Below are positions 43,744 to 52,529 of a stretch of 64,000 bases of DNA, in pieces (position 1 is the first letter of the stretch; each line of letters opens with the position of its first letter). The position numbers were made by a program, and so were the translations under genes. The notes under the pieces were generated by a model. That model was not told the DNA's origin. It was given only the letters and a program-made list of their open reading frames with translations, and made no database searches. Origin of the DNA: Erythrobacter oryzae (lineage in GTDB: Bacteria > Pseudomonadota > Alphaproteobacteria > Sphingomonadales > Sphingomonadaceae); assembly GCF_030271515.1 (NCBI RefSeq), contig NZ_JASCXI010000002.1, positions 62,001-126,000 on the forward strand, written 5' to 3'.

Positions 43744-43964
43744 GAACCCGCCTCCGCGGGTTCGTCCTCGCGGCGGTTCCTCACTTCGCTACGCTTCGTT
43801 CGGGCCGCTGCGGCTCGGCCGCTTGGCCTCGCGGCCCTGCGGGCCGTTCTTGTGTTTCGAACCCGCCTCCGCCGCTTCGTCCTCCCGGCTGTTCCTTCGT
43901 TTCGCTTCGCTTCACTCCGGGCCGCTGCGGGCGCGCGTTCGCGCTTGCGGTGCCTTCGGCACCG
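43744..43964 (+). repeat. Dispersed hairpin repeat, copies 4a and 4b in tandem
   Basis: Copy 4a: hairpin GAACCCGCCTCCGCGGGTTC (43744-43763) followed by GTCCTCG, 13 bases after tRNA-Trp. Copy 4b: GAACCCGCCTCCGCCGCTTC (43859-43878) followed by GTCCTCC, with a damaged right arm. Between and after them are GC-rich short stems, the last being CGGTGCCTTCGGCACCG (43948-43964). The unit TTCTTGTGTTTCGAACCCGC is repeated at 43732 and 43847 with small shifts, so this looks like a tandem duplication. Confidence 0.78.
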
Positions 43965-44092
43965 ATTCTCGCGCCTTGCCGTTTAGGGGGCGTTGGGCAT
44001 TTCACCGCCTCGTCCGTTCATCCTGTCGCAAGCCGAAGCGTGTATTCCTGTCGACGAGTTGAAGTCGCCCAACGCACAACAGGAGACCAAGG

Positions 44093-44245
44093 ATGAGCGC
44101 CTACACCTTCCATTCCTCGCGTCCCGACCACTGGGTCAGCCCGCGGCCGACCCGCGACCGGGCGCGGCTGCGGGCGATCCATGGTCCGCTCCAGCCGCTC
44201 GAAGCGCCCGGCGGCTGGCTCTCGCGTCTGCTCGCGCGCCGCTGA
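44093..44245 (+). CDS. Small basic protein (50 residues)
   Basis: Unrecognised. ATG 44093 has AGGAG seven bases upstream. The product is Arg/Pro-rich with aromatic spots (SAYTFHSSRPDHWVSPRPT, ending GGWLSRLLARR) and no membrane segment. It lies alone between the tandem hairpin repeat and secE. A GC stem (GGGGCC...GGCCCC, 44255-44276) after the stop could end its transcript. The good ribosome-binding site and length of open frame in a region otherwise of repeats argue for a real gene. Confidence 0.55.
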   Translation: MSAYTFHSSRPDHWVSPRPTRDRARLRAIHGPLQPLEAPGGWLSRLLARR

Positions 44246-44443
44246 GCCGGGCGACGGGGGCCGCGCCTTTCCGGCCCCAAGCGATCTTGCATTTGCGCGG
44301 CGCTCCGCGTAAGGCCCCAATCGTCTCACCGACATCGGCAAAATCTCCAGCCCCTCCGGCGACCTTGTCCCGGGCGGCGCGGAGCCCTACCTGAAAGCCG
44401 GCCGGACGAGACACGGCGCCATTACGCGAAGGAACAGGCTGGC

Positions 44444-44686
44444 ATGGCCGACAAGATGATCGCTCCCAAGGACGGGGCAGAACCGAAGAAGCCCAGGACC
44501 TCGCCCGGCGAGTTCTTCAACCAGGTGCGCGCCGAGACGAACAAGATCGTCTGGCCGAGCCGCGAAGAAACCGTGCGCACCGCGATCTTCGTGTTCATCT
44601 TCATGCTGATGCTGTCGGTCTTCTTCCTCGGCATCGACACCGTGTTCGGCCTGATCGTCAACGCGCTGATCGGCCTGCTCAAGTAA
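44444..44686 (+). CDS. secE: Preprotein translocase subunit SecE
   Basis: Essential small subunit of the SecYEG channel. The 80-residue protein has the SecE pattern: a cytoplasmic amphipathic helix with FFNQVRAETNKIVWPSREE and a single C-terminal membrane segment (AIFVFIFMLMLSVFFLGID). It is followed by nusG after 43 bases, the conserved order. The 44246-44443 gap contains a TTGCAT hexamer but no promoter that can be assigned with confidence. Confidence 0.96.
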   Translation: MADKMIAPKDGAEPKKPRTSPGEFFNQVRAETNKIVWPSREETVRTAIFVFIFMLMLSVFFLGIDTVFGLIVNALIGLLK

Positions 44687-44729
44687 GCGCCCGCACTCCC
44701 GCTAGATTCCCATTTCCCAAGGACGCTCC

Positions 44730-45266
44730 ATGGCCCGCTGGTACATCATTCACGCCTATTCCGGTTTCGAGAACAAGGTCCGCGACGCGATCATCGCCGA
44801 AGCCGAACGCCTCGGCCTGTCGGAAGGCGTCGAGGAAGTGCAGGTCCCGACCGAGACCGTGACCGAGATCAAGCGCGGCAAGAAGGTCCAGGTCGAACGC
44901 AAGTTCATGCCCGGCTACGTGCTCGCCAAGCTGAACATGACCGACGACATCTACCACCTCGTCAAGAATACCCCCAAGGTGACCGGCTTCCTCGGCTCGG
45001 GCAACAAGCCGCAGGCGATCTCCGAGAAGGAAGCCTCGCGCTATTTCGGCGGGGTGGAAGAAGCCAAGGCCGCACCCAAGCGCGACATCAGCGTCGATTA
45101 CGAGATCGGCGATTCGGTCAAGGTCAACGCCGGGCCCTTCGCGAGCTTCAACGGGATCGTGGAAGAGCTCGATTTCGACAAGCAGAAGGTCAAGGTCAGC
45201 GTCTCGATCTTCGGCCGCGCCACTCCGGTGGAGCTTGGGTTCGAGGAAGTTGAACTGGTGAAGTGA
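44730..45266 (+). CDS. nusG: Transcription antitermination/elongation factor NusG
   Basis: Binds RNA polymerase and couples it to Rho or to the ribosome. The 178-residue protein has the NGN domain (WYIIHAYSGFENKVRDAI, RKFMPGYVLAKLNMTDDIYHLV, VTGFLG) and the C-terminal KOW domain (YEIGDSVKVNAGPFASFNGIVEELDFDKQKVKVSVSIFGR). In most bacteria rplK follows directly; here the next gene is convergent after 16 bases and rplK lies 2.9 kb away. Confidence 0.97.
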   Translation: MARWYIIHAYSGFENKVRDAIIAEAERLGLSEGVEEVQVPTETVTEIKRGKKVQVERKFMPGYVLAKLNMTDDIYHLVKNTPKVTGFLGSGNKPQAISEKEASRYFGGVEEAKAAPKRDISVDYEIGDSVKVNAGPFASFNGIVEELDFDKQKVKVSVSIFGRATPVELGFEEVELVK

Positions 45267-45282
45267 AGATTTGGGTGGTTGC

Positions 45283-46908
45283 CTAGCGGTAGCTGCCCAT
45301 CTCGATCTTCAGCCACACGGGCTCCGCGCCGAAGCTGAAGCCGTAGTCGATCTGGTCGCCGTTCCAGCGGCGGCGCATCACCCATTGGCCCTCCACGAAG
45401 GTGCCTTCCTGCGCCTCGATCACCTGCGCGCTCTCGCCCTTGGCGGGGGCGGCCAGCGTAAGGCGCAGGCGCACGTTCTGGCCGCCCACCAGAAACGTGT
45501 CGGCATCGAGCTGCGCCACGACCAGCCCGCCGGTGAGCTTGTCGGCCAAGGGGTGCGGGTCGCGCGCGATCCATGTCCAGTCGTCCTCGCCGAAGGCCCA
45601 GCGGCCATAGGCGGCGGTGAGCCGCCAGCGGCCCATGACCGTGCTCTGATCCGCCCCGTCCATCCCGCGCGCCGTGCCCCATAGCGGCCTTTCGGAAGCG
45701 ATCTGCGGCCAGGCCGACATCGCGCTCCCCATCAGCCGGTAGGGCGCGGCGAAGGCGTCGAGCGTGTTCTTGTCGAGCACCTTCGCCCCCAGCGGGTAGT
45801 TGACGAAGCCGGTGTCATCGAGCCCGAAAGGCGAATAGAGCAACGCCCCGCGCCCGAAGGCAGCCCAGGCAAAGCGCGCATATTCCGCAGCATTGCCGAT
45901 CTCGGGCACGATCAACGGCGCGCCGGCTGCGCTGTAGCGCTCGAGGTAGCGCTCAACCGCCGCAGCGTCGCGGGTGTAGATGTCGGGGCCAATCGCCGCG
46001 AGCGACGGCGCGGCCACCCGCCACACCGGCAGCACATTCCAGTTCGGCCCGCCCGAGGGGCCGATGTCGCCCCCCTCGTCGGTGAAGGCATTGCCAAGCG
46101 CGGCATTGGCGATCATCGGCAGCGCCAGCTCGGCCTGCCCGGCGCGCGCGACGGTGTCGATATAGCGCGCGACGTGCCACGACATGAAGAACTGCTCGGC
46201 GCGCGGGCCGAAGCTCGCCTGCCAGCTTGCGCGGGGAATGCCCAGCGCCCGCGCCAGCTCCTGCGGGATCAGCCCCTTGAACAGGGCATCCGCCGCCGGG
46301 GCATGATCGCGCGCGAGGCCCCAGCTGCCCGCCTCGTTCTCGACCTGCACCATGATCACGGTGTGCTGCGCGTCGGCCACCTTGAGGTGGCGCATCAGCG
46401 CGGCAAACGCCCGCGAATCGGCCTTCAATGTCTCGGCCCCGTGCGGGCTGAGCGAGCCATGCGCGCGGCCATCGGGCGCGCGCATCCGGGGGAAGCGCTT
46501 GCCGTCCTGCTTGACCCAGGCGGGGGTGTAGCTCGCGCCGGTGTTCTTCCAAGTGCCGTACCACAGCAGCACCAGCCGCAGCCCCTGCGCCCGTGCGCCC
46601 GCTAGCATCGCATCGACATCGCCGAAGTCGAACCGGCCTTCCACGGGCTCGATCTGCTCCCAGCCGACCGGGAGCATCACCGTGTTCGCCCCCACGGCCT
46701 TCGCCGTCGGCCAGACCTGCCCCAGCACTGCCGGATAACCCGAGGAATTGTTGGCTTGCACAGCCAGCGCCGCGAAGGGCTTGCCGTCGACCAGCAGCAT
46801 CGGCCGCGCCGGGCCGGAAGCGATGCGCGGGAGCGCGGTTTCGGCGCGCGCGGCGACTGCCGTCACCAGCAACAGAACGCCCAGCAAAGCCGCCCAGAAC
46901 CTGCCCAT
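45283..46908 (-). CDS. Exported beta-galactosidase-like glycoside hydrolase (DUF5597 type)
   Basis: A 541-residue protein with a signal peptide (FWAALLGVLLLVTAVAARA, cleavage near residue 23). A GH35/GH42-like TIM barrel follows: WEQIEPVEGRFDFGDVDAML, LRLVLLWYGTWKN, then the candidate acid/base Glu in VIMVQVENEAGSWG (about 190) and the nucleophile Glu in APLIVPEIGNAAEYA (about 365). The C-terminal part is beta-rich (LRLTLAAPAKGESAQVIEAQEGTFVEGQW), as in DUF5597 proteins. It probably trims beta-galactosides in the periplasm. Start ATG 46908 is set by the signal peptide. It interrupts the nusG-rplK linkage. Confidence 0.82.
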   Translation of the reverse strand: MGRFWAALLGVLLLVTAVAARAETALPRIASGPARPMLLVDGKPFAALAVQANNSSGYPAVLGQVWPTAKAVGANTVMLPVGWEQIEPVEGRFDFGDVDAMLAGARAQGLRLVLLWYGTWKNTGASYTPAWVKQDGKRFPRMRAPDGRAHGSLSPHGAETLKADSRAFAALMRHLKVADAQHTVIMVQVENEAGSWGLARDHAPAADALFKGLIPQELARALGIPRASWQASFGPRAEQFFMSWHVARYIDTVARAGQAELALPMIANAALGNAFTDEGGDIGPSGGPNWNVLPVWRVAAPSLAAIGPDIYTRDAAAVERYLERYSAAGAPLIVPEIGNAAEYARFAWAAFGRGALLYSPFGLDDTGFVNYPLGAKVLDKNTLDAFAAPYRLMGSAMSAWPQIASERPLWGTARGMDGADQSTVMGRWRLTAAYGRWAFGEDDWTWIARDPHPLADKLTGGLVVAQLDADTFLVGGQNVRLRLTLAAPAKGESAQVIEAQEGTFVEGQWVMRRRWNGDQIDYGFSFGAEPVWLKIEMGSYR

Positions 46909-46997
46909 CCCCGCGTCCCTCCCGCGCAATGTTTGCGCTACCATAGGAGGGAGGGAGGCGATTGCAAACCTGGCCGCAGGCCCTAGGCTGGCGCGCG

Positions 46998-47177
46998 ATG
47001 CAAACCCGCCCCGGCATCTGCAACCGCAAGCGCCGCTTCGCCACGCGCGAGGCGGCGGAGGCCGCCGCCCTCGCCGCAAACGTCACCTTGCGCGCCTATA
47101 AATGCGCGCTCTGCAAGCAATTCCACCTCACCAGCCGCACCAAGGGGCTGCGGGTGCCGCGCGCAGTAAGGCCTTAG
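46998..47177 (+). CDS. Small Cys-containing zinc-ribbon-like protein
   Basis: A 59-residue basic protein, no named family. It contains CNRKRRFATREAAEAAAL and, later, YKCALCKQFHLTSRTKG. The CxxC followed by a His and the single early Cys could form a zinc site, as in short nucleic-acid-binding ribbons. It is rich in Arg and Lys. Start ATG 46998; the longer frame at 46962 lacks Cys-motif support. Convergent with the PspA-like gene, with a 4-base overlap of stops. Confidence 0.65.
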   Translation: MQTRPGICNRKRRFATREAAEAAALAANVTLRAYKCALCKQFHLTSRTKGLRVPRAVRP

Positions 47178-47851
47178 CCCTTCTTGCTGCCAGACTTTTT
47201 GGCCGGAGCGGGCGCGGCGGCCTTCAGGGCGGCGAGTTCAGCCTCGATCGCGCTCGCGCGGCGCATGTTCTCGATCTCGCTCTCGACGCTGGCGACCGTG
47301 CGCGAGGGCGCTTCGTCCTCGGTCGCGAACTGGGCGCGCTGGCCGAGGGTGTTGATGCGGTTGAGGTGGGCTTCGGCGCGGCTCGCGGCCCCGCCGGTGC
47401 TGCCGGCGCGGGCAGCCTCTTCGGCGGCGATCTGGGCGCGGGCCTGCGCGCGGGTTTCCTCGCGCTTGGCTTCGAGCTCGCGCACGGCGGCGTCGATCTC
47501 GGCAAGGCTGGCGTCGGCGGCGGCGACTTCGCTCTTCAGGCGGGCGATTTCGAGGCGGCAATCCTCGCGCGCGAGCAGCGCCTGACGGGCAAGGTCCTCG
47601 CGGCCATGATCCATCGCGGTCTTGGCCTTGTCGCCCCAGTCGGCCTCCTTGAGCTCGTGCTGGGTGAGCAGCGCCTCGAGCCGCCGCTTGTTCTGCGAGA
47701 CGCGGGTGCGCTCACCGGTGAGGCTGATGATCGATTCCTCGATCTCGCGCTGGAGCAGGGTCAGCATCTTGGCGGGGTTGGAAGCGGATTCGATCGCGCT
47801 CGTCACGTTGCTGGAAATCAGTTCCTTGATCTGGATCGCGACCCGAAACAT
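47174..47851 (-). CDS. PspA/IM30-family membrane stress protein
   Basis: A 225-residue coiled-coil protein of the PspA/Vipp1 family, which supports inner-membrane integrity. The N-terminus FRVAIQIKELISSNVTSAIESASNPAKMLTLLQREIEESI is the PspA amphipathic start, followed by long heptad helices (RVSQNKRRLEALLTQHEL, REELARQALLARED-like segment, LEIARLKSEVAAADASLAEIDAAVRELE). The C-terminus is Ala/Lys-rich. Start ATG 47851 has AGGAGG about seven bases upstream. No pspB, pspC or pspF is adjacent, so its control is unclear. Confidence 0.85.
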   Translation of the reverse strand: MFRVAIQIKELISSNVTSAIESASNPAKMLTLLQREIEESIISLTGERTRVSQNKRRLEALLTQHELKEADWGDKAKTAMDHGREDLARQALLAREDCRLEIARLKSEVAAADASLAEIDAAVRELEAKREETRAQARAQIAAEEAARAGSTGGAASRAEAHLNRINTLGQRAQFATEDEAPSRTVASVESEIENMRRASAIEAELAALKAAAPAPAKKSGSKKG

Positions 47852-48174
47852 CTGTGCCCTCCTGTTGCCCCTGCGGCTTGGCGAAAAAGCCTTAGGCGAC
47901 AATCGTTTGAGAATTCATGAATCGCAAGCGGCGATTGCGGCGGTCATCATTTTCCTGCAGGCGCGCGGCGCGGTCAGCCTGCGCGCGCCGGGGCTGGACG
48001 CGCGCGATTCGCTTGCATTCTCGCCCCGACACGCTATGCGCGCGCCTTCGCTCGGCCATCGGCCGGGTGATTCCGTGCGGGAGCCGCTGGCGTGCACAGG
48101 CCACGGCGTTTGACCGCTCACCATGAGCCGGGCTGGAAACAGCGCGGCAACAGTGCGAACAGGAGCAAGGCCTC
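47852..48174. other. Intergenic region upstream of rplK and the PspA-like gene
   Basis: 323 bases without a supported gene. It must hold divergent promoters for the ribosomal operon and the PspA-like gene. A palindrome around GAATTCATGAATCGC (about 47910-47925) and GC-rich stems (GCGCGCGGCGCGG...) are seen, but no clear -35/-10 pair, riboswitch or leader-autogenous motif could be assigned by eye. Confidence 0.5.
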
Positions 48175-48606
48175 ATGGCCAAGAAAATCGAAGGCTATAT
48201 CAAGCTGCAGGTGCCCGCGGGCTCTGCCACCCCCTCGCCGCCGATCGGCCCGGCGCTGGGTCAGCGCGGCGTGAACATCATGGAATTCTGCAAGGCGTTC
48301 AATGCCGCCACGCAGGAAATGGAAAAGGGCATGCCGATTCCGACGGTCATCACCGTCTACGGCGACCGTTCCTTCACCTTCGTCACCAAGACCGCGCCGG
48401 CGACCTACTTCATCAAGAAGGCCGCCAACCTCAAGTCGGGCTCGAAGGAGCCGGGCAAGGTCTCGGCCGGAACCATCAAGACCTCGCAGCTGCGCGAGAT
48501 CGCCGAAGCCAAGATGGCTGACCTGAACGCAAACGACATCGATCAGGCGATCAAGATCATCGCCGGCAGCGCCCGCTCGATGGGCCTCGAAGTGGTGGAG
48601 GGCTAA
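48175..48606 (+). CDS. rplK: Ribosomal protein uL11
   Basis: Large-subunit protein at the GTPase-associated centre and a target of RelA control. The 143-residue sequence has [42 protein letters not shown] at the N-terminus, then the rRNA-binding C-terminal domain ([37 protein letters not shown]). Four bases separate it from rplA. It is not adjacent to nusG here. Confidence 0.98.
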   Translation: MAKKIEGYIKLQVPAGSATPSPPIGPALGQRGVNIMEFCKAFNAATQEMEKGMPIPTVITVYGDRSFTFVTKTAPATYFIKKAANLKSGSKEPGKVSAGTIKTSQLREIAEAKMADLNANDIDQAIKIIAGSARSMGLEVVEG

Positions 48607-48610
48607 GCAC

Positions 48611-49303
48611 ATGGGCAAGATCACCAAGAAGGCGAAGGTTCTGGCCTCGCTCGACCGCGAAAAGCTCTACACCATCGAGGAAGCGCTGGGCGTGCTGCGC
48701 CAGTTCAAGGGCAAGTTCGACGAGACCGTCGAAGTCGCCATGAACCTCGGCGTCGATCCGCGTCACGCCGACCAGATGGTCCGCGGCATGGTCTCGCTGC
48801 CCTCGGGCACCGGCAAGGACGTGCGCGTCGCGGTGTTCGCGCGCGGCGACAATGCCGAGAAGGCGCTGGCCGCCGGTGCCGACAAGGTCGGTGCGGAAGA
48901 CCTGCTCGAGGACATGCAGAACGGCAACCTCGATTACGACCGCGTGATCGCCTCGCCCGACATGATGGGCATCGTCGGCCGCCTCGGTAAGGTGCTCGGC
49001 CCCAAGGGCCTGATGCCGAACCCGAAGCTCGGCACGGTGACCCCGAACGTCGCCCAGGCGGTCAAGGACGCGAAGGCCGGTCAGGTCGAGTTCCGCGTGG
49101 AAAAGCAGGGCATCATCCACTCAGGGATTGGCAAGCTCAGCTTCTCGGACGACGCGCTGAAGGCGAACTTCAAGGCGCTGACCGAGGCGGTGGTGAAGTC
49201 GAAGCCGAGCGGCGCCAAGGGCAAGTATGTCCGCAAGGTCTCGCTGACCTCGTCGATGGGCCCGGGCCTCAAGGTCGACCTGAGCGAGGTCGAGGGCGCG
49301 TAA
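48611..49303 (+). CDS. rplA: Ribosomal protein uL1
   Basis: Large-subunit L1-stalk protein, and in many bacteria the translational repressor of its own operon. The 230-residue protein shows [55 protein letters not shown] and [21 protein letters not shown] strong terminator follows, so rplJ-rplL are not on this transcript. Confidence 0.98.
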   Translation: MGKITKKAKVLASLDREKLYTIEEALGVLRQFKGKFDETVEVAMNLGVDPRHADQMVRGMVSLPSGTGKDVRVAVFARGDNAEKALAAGADKVGAEDLLEDMQNGNLDYDRVIASPDMMGIVGRLGKVLGPKGLMPNPKLGTVTPNVAQAVKDAKAGQVEFRVEKQGIIHSGIGKLSFSDDALKANFKALTEAVVKSKPSGAKGKYVRKVSLTSSMGPGLKVDLSEVEGA

Positions 49304-49337
49304 GCCCCTTTCCTACAGCTCAGCTGACAGCCTATGA

Positions 49338-49370
49338 GGGGTCGGAAGCCGCGCGCTTCCGGCCCCTTTG
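49338..49370 (+). terminator. Terminator of the rplK-rplA operon
   Basis: Stem GGGG-T-CGGAAGC with GCTTCCG-GCCCC (one bulge) and loop CGCGC, followed by TTTGCTTT. It begins 35 bases after the rplA stop. Confidence 0.85.
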
Positions 49371-49485
49371 CTTTGCGGAATTGGTCATTCGGACCCCTTG
49401 CCTTCTGCGCGCGTTGTACCATTTGATACAGGCACCCGCGGCGCCCCTCCTCTCCCTCGCCCGCGGTTCATGAAAGAGGTCGCTC

Positions 49486-49791
49486 ATGCCCGTTGCTTCG
49501 GAACGTCTCTCCGGCTGGTTGTCGCCCAAGTGGCTGGTGTCGGGTGTCGCTCTGGCGGCGGACGGCCTGTTGCTCAACTACGACCTGCGGCTCGGCCTTG
49601 CGGCGACGGCGCTGCTTGCGGTGGTGGTGGCGGTGTGGCTCTACATCGCGCTGCGTTACGGCTCGCTCTCGGGCACGCCCTCGGTGCGCACCGCGCTGGT
49701 CGAGCGGTCGCGCCAGCAGGAAGCGAACCGCCTGCGCGCCGCGCAGCGCTCAGCCGCGCAAGGCGGCGCGGATCCGGCCGAGGGCGCCTGA
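49486..49791 (+). CDS. Small single-span or two-span membrane protein
   Basis: A 101-residue protein with no recognised family. Two hydrophobic stretches (PKWLVSGVALAADGLLLNY and LGLAATALLAVVVAVWLYIAL, about 14-55) are followed by a hydrophilic tail rich in Arg, Gln and Ala (RSRQQEANRLRAAQRSAAQ). Ribosome-binding site AAGAGG lies seven bases before ATG 49486. Its last 42 bases overlap the convergent acyltransferase gene. Confidence 0.6.
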   Translation: MPVASERLSGWLSPKWLVSGVALAADGLLLNYDLRLGLAATALLAVVVAVWLYIALRYGSLSGTPSVRTALVERSRQQEANRLRAAQRSAAQGGADPAEGA

Positions 49792-50652
49792 CCGCTCCGC
49801 CAGCGCCTTCGCTCCGGCAACCCCCGCATCGAAGGCCACGCGCGCGCCGATCAGCGTGCGGTTGGCAAGTGTGGGGTTGAGCAGGACGAGGCTCGAACAC
49901 GCCGCCGCGTCGGTCCCGAACAGCGCCTTGTGCGCGCCCTCGCCCTCGGTGAAGTCGAACCAGGCGAAGCGGCGTTCGGCGAACAGCCGCTCCAGCGCCT
50001 CGATCTGGAGCACCGTGCCGGGTGAGAGCCGGGCGAAGGCGGGATCGTAGCCGAGGTGGGCATAGACCAGCGTCCGCCCGCTCACCGGCAGCGACAGATA
50101 GGCGATGGCGCTGCCCCCCGCGTGGAGCAGGAAGGCGCGCATCCGGTCGTCCTCGGCCGCCTCCAGCATGGCGCGGCGCGCGGCGGGATCATCGGGCAGC
50201 CCTGCATCCAGCAGCCGCGCCTGATAGGTCTTCGCCGACAGCGGCAGGGCGAGGGCAAGGAAGGCCTCGATCTCGGCGGGGGTGCGGTGGGCGGTGACAT
50301 GATAGCCCCCCGGCAGCTCCTCAGCCAGCTTCCTCGCCTTGCGCTTGAGGGTCGAGCGGGTCTTGCCCGAGAAGCGCGCCATATAGGCCTCGAACCCGAG
50401 GCTCATGTCGATGTAGTGCCGCCGGTAGTCCTGCCTCCCGCCGGGGATGCAGCCCGGATAGCGCGCGGCGACCTCGGGCAGCAGCAGGGTCGGGGCGGAG
50501 AGCACCCGCACCCCGTCACGCGCCGGGGGCGGGGCCGGGGGCAGGGCGGCGGCGAGCACGTCCTCGAGGCTGAAGGCCCAAGTCGCCAGCTCCCGCGGCA
50601 CCCGTGCAAGGCGGCGCGACCCCAAGGTGAAGTCGATCCCGGCGGAGGCCAT
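49750..50652 (-). CDS. GNAT/FemAB-like acyltransferase (BioF2-like)
   Basis: A 300-residue protein resembling the acetyltransferase-like group (PF13480) found with exopolysaccharide or capsule genes. Supporting strings: YYIDMSLG-type segment HYIDMSLGFEAYMARFSGKTRSTLKRKARKL near 120, PLSAKTYQARL near 175, HAGGSAIAYLSLPVSGRTLVYAHLGYDP near 218 and FDFTEGEGAHKALFG near 262. Start ATG 50652 is used; the longer frame upstream is Arg/Pro-rich and is not family-like. It is followed upstream, after 10 bases, by the deacetylase gene in the same direction, so both probably act in surface polysaccharide decoration. Confidence 0.75.
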   Translation of the reverse strand: MASAGIDFTLGSRRLARVPRELATWAFSLEDVLAAALPPAPPPARDGVRVLSAPTLLLPEVAARYPGCIPGGRQDYRRHYIDMSLGFEAYMARFSGKTRSTLKRKARKLAEELPGGYHVTAHRTPAEIEAFLALALPLSAKTYQARLLDAGLPDDPAARRAMLEAAEDDRMRAFLLHAGGSAIAYLSLPVSGRTLVYAHLGYDPAFARLSPGTVLQIEALERLFAERRFAWFDFTEGEGAHKALFGTDAAACSSLVLLNPTLANRTLIGARVAFDAGVAGAKALAERSGALGRIRAALRG

Positions 50653-50662
50653 CGCGGGCGCT

Positions 50663-51640
50663 CTAGATGCTGCCGTAGAGCGCGTTGGAGACGAACTGCT
50701 CGGCGATCCGGCGGCTGGTGCGGAACGGGCACGCCGGGAGCGCGGTGGTGCTGCCGGTGAGCGACAGCAGCGGCGGGGTCCCGGCATAGGTGCCGGTCTC
50801 GACGCCGCGCATCCGCGCCAGCGCCTTGAGCAGCCCGGTAAAGCGGCGCCGGACGATCGGGTTCACCGCCTGCCGACGGCGGTTGATGAGCTCGAAGGAG
50901 TGGCTGACCACCGTGAAGCTGTCGCGCCCGCTGTCCTTCGCATGGCGGATCGCGCTGACCAGCTCGCCCAGCGTCAGCGCGGTGAGCTGCGCGTGGCGCA
51001 GCCCTCCGCCCATCGTGCCGATCGCGCCCACGGGAACCTCGATCACGCCCATATGGCCGACCGGATCGCGGTCCTCGGCGCCGAGGCTGATGCGGCACGC
51101 GCCCGAGCCGACCAGCGCCGGGCAATGGCTGGTGTCGTAATCGAGCCCGGTCGCAGCGAGCGCGCGAAGGGTGTCGTCATTGGCGCCGTAATTGCCCGCC
51201 CGGAAGGCGACCGGCGCGCTCGCACCTGCGGCAATCAGGGTGGTGCGGGCGTAGTCGAGGATCGCGCACTGGTCCTCGAAAGCGAAGTCGGCGAGGTTCT
51301 TGCCCGTGGCCTTCGAGGCGAGCGGGCTGGCGGGGCCGGCGAGGCCCAGCCACTCGGTATGGCAGTGCAGCTGCACGTCCTGCCCGGCGGCGACGATCGG
51401 TCCGACGATGTCCTCGATCGCCGCCACGCCCCACACCAGTGCGGGCATCGGGTCAACGAAGAACACCGCCTTCTGCCCGTGCTCTGCCAGCAGCTCGAGC
51501 TTGTGGGTGATCCCCGCCGGACCCTCGGGCGTCACGCAGGCGATCGAGCGGGCGAAGTTCTCGGCACGGTCGTCCGCTCCCGGGCCATTGTAGAGGCCGG
51601 AGGAGTATTCGGTGTCGATCGTGATGAACACGCGCGTCAT
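50663..51640 (-). CDS. Polysaccharide deacetylase-family protein
   Basis: A 325-residue protein with a NodB-like beta/alpha barrel. FITIDTEYSSGLYNGPG supplies the Asp of motif 1, LHCHTEWLGL resembles the His motif 2, FRAGNYGAND motif 3 and VVSHSFELI the late motif. Such proteins remove N-acetyl groups from polymers or hydrolyse related amides. There is no signal peptide, so a cytoplasmic or glycan-precursor role is possible. Start ATG 51640. Coupled with the downstream acyltransferase gene (10 bases). Confidence 0.8.
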   Translation of the reverse strand: MTRVFITIDTEYSSGLYNGPGADDRAENFARSIACVTPEGPAGITHKLELLAEHGQKAVFFVDPMPALVWGVAAIEDIVGPIVAAGQDVQLHCHTEWLGLAGPASPLASKATGKNLADFAFEDQCAILDYARTTLIAAGASAPVAFRAGNYGANDDTLRALAATGLDYDTSHCPALVGSGACRISLGAEDRDPVGHMGVIEVPVGAIGTMGGGLRHAQLTALTLGELVSAIRHAKDSGRDSFTVVSHSFELINRRRQAVNPIVRRRFTGLLKALARMRGVETGTYAGTPPLLSLTGSTTALPACPFRTSRRIAEQFVSNALYGSI

Positions 51641-51708
51641 GACCAAGCCTCTATCAGGCAAGGGTTAAGGCGAGGTGATGATGTCTCCCGAAGCGCCCGC
51701 AGGCGACC

Positions 51709-52476
51709 TCAGATGCCGCCCGGCGTCACCGGATGCCCTGCCGCTGCCAGCCCCTCGGCGAGGGCCGCGCAGCACGCCGCAAGGTCCTCGGCGCTGACCG
51801 AGCGGACCACGAAATTGGCGCCCACTCGGCCCTCGCGGAAGAAGGGGTAGGAGCCGATCTGGCAGGTTGCGAAGGCCGCCTCGGTGCGGCGCAGGATGTC
51901 GGCGACCTCGCTTTCGGGGATCCACCCGCCGAGCGTCTCGGACAGCAGCGGCGCGCCGCCTTCGAGCTCTCCCGTCAAGGCGTCGAGCATGCCCGCCGTG
52001 ATGTGCGGCACGCCCGCCATCAGGAAGATGTTGCCGCGCCGGATGCCGGGTGCGCCGGACATGCGATTGGGGATCAGCTCCGAGCCCTCGGGCACCCGCG
52101 CCATCCGCAGGCGCCCCTCGTTGAGCCCGCCGCGGGTTTCGTAATAGCGTTCGAGTATCGCGCGGGCATCGGGGTGGATGACGACCGGCACGCCCAGCGC
52201 CGCCGCGACCGCATCGACGGTGATGTCGTCATGGGTCGGGCCGATCCCGCCGGTGGTGAAGAGGTAGTCGTTGCTCGCCCGCAAAGCATTCACCGCCTCG
52301 ACGATCTTCGCCTCGACATCGGGCACGACGCGGACTTCCGCGAGGCGGATGCCCTGCACCTGCAACCAGCTCGCGACCTGCGCGATGTTCTTGTCCTGCG
52401 TGCGGCCGGAGAGGATTTCGTCGCCGATGACGATGAGCCCGGCGGTCCAGATCTTGTCGGGAGAGGTCATGGGCAT
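51709..52476 (-). CDS. CinA-like molybdopterin-binding domain protein
   Basis: A 255-residue protein made of the MoCF_biosynth/CinA N-terminal domain: AGLIVIGDEILSGRTQDKNIAQVASWLQ at the start, YLFTTGGIGPTHDDITVDAVAAALG near 70-95 and MAGVPHITAGMLDAL near 158. It lacks the C-terminal CinA amidohydrolase domain, as in many alphaproteobacterial short forms. The biological role of the short form (nucleotide pyrophosphatase-like or competence/damage related) is unsettled. Starts at ATG 52476 or 52470. Confidence 0.87.
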   Translation of the reverse strand: MPMTSPDKIWTAGLIVIGDEILSGRTQDKNIAQVASWLQVQGIRLAEVRVVPDVEAKIVEAVNALRASNDYLFTTGGIGPTHDDITVDAVAAALGVPVVIHPDARAILERYYETRGGLNEGRLRMARVPEGSELIPNRMSGAPGIRRGNIFLMAGVPHITAGMLDALTGELEGGAPLLSETLGGWIPESEVADILRRTEAAFATCQIGSYPFFREGRVGANFVVRSVSAEDLAACCAALAEGLAAAGHPVTPGGI

Positions 52477-52529
52477 TGGTTAGGCGAAGGCGGGCGCAAT
52501 CGGAAGAGATTACCGCCCGCCTTTAGACC

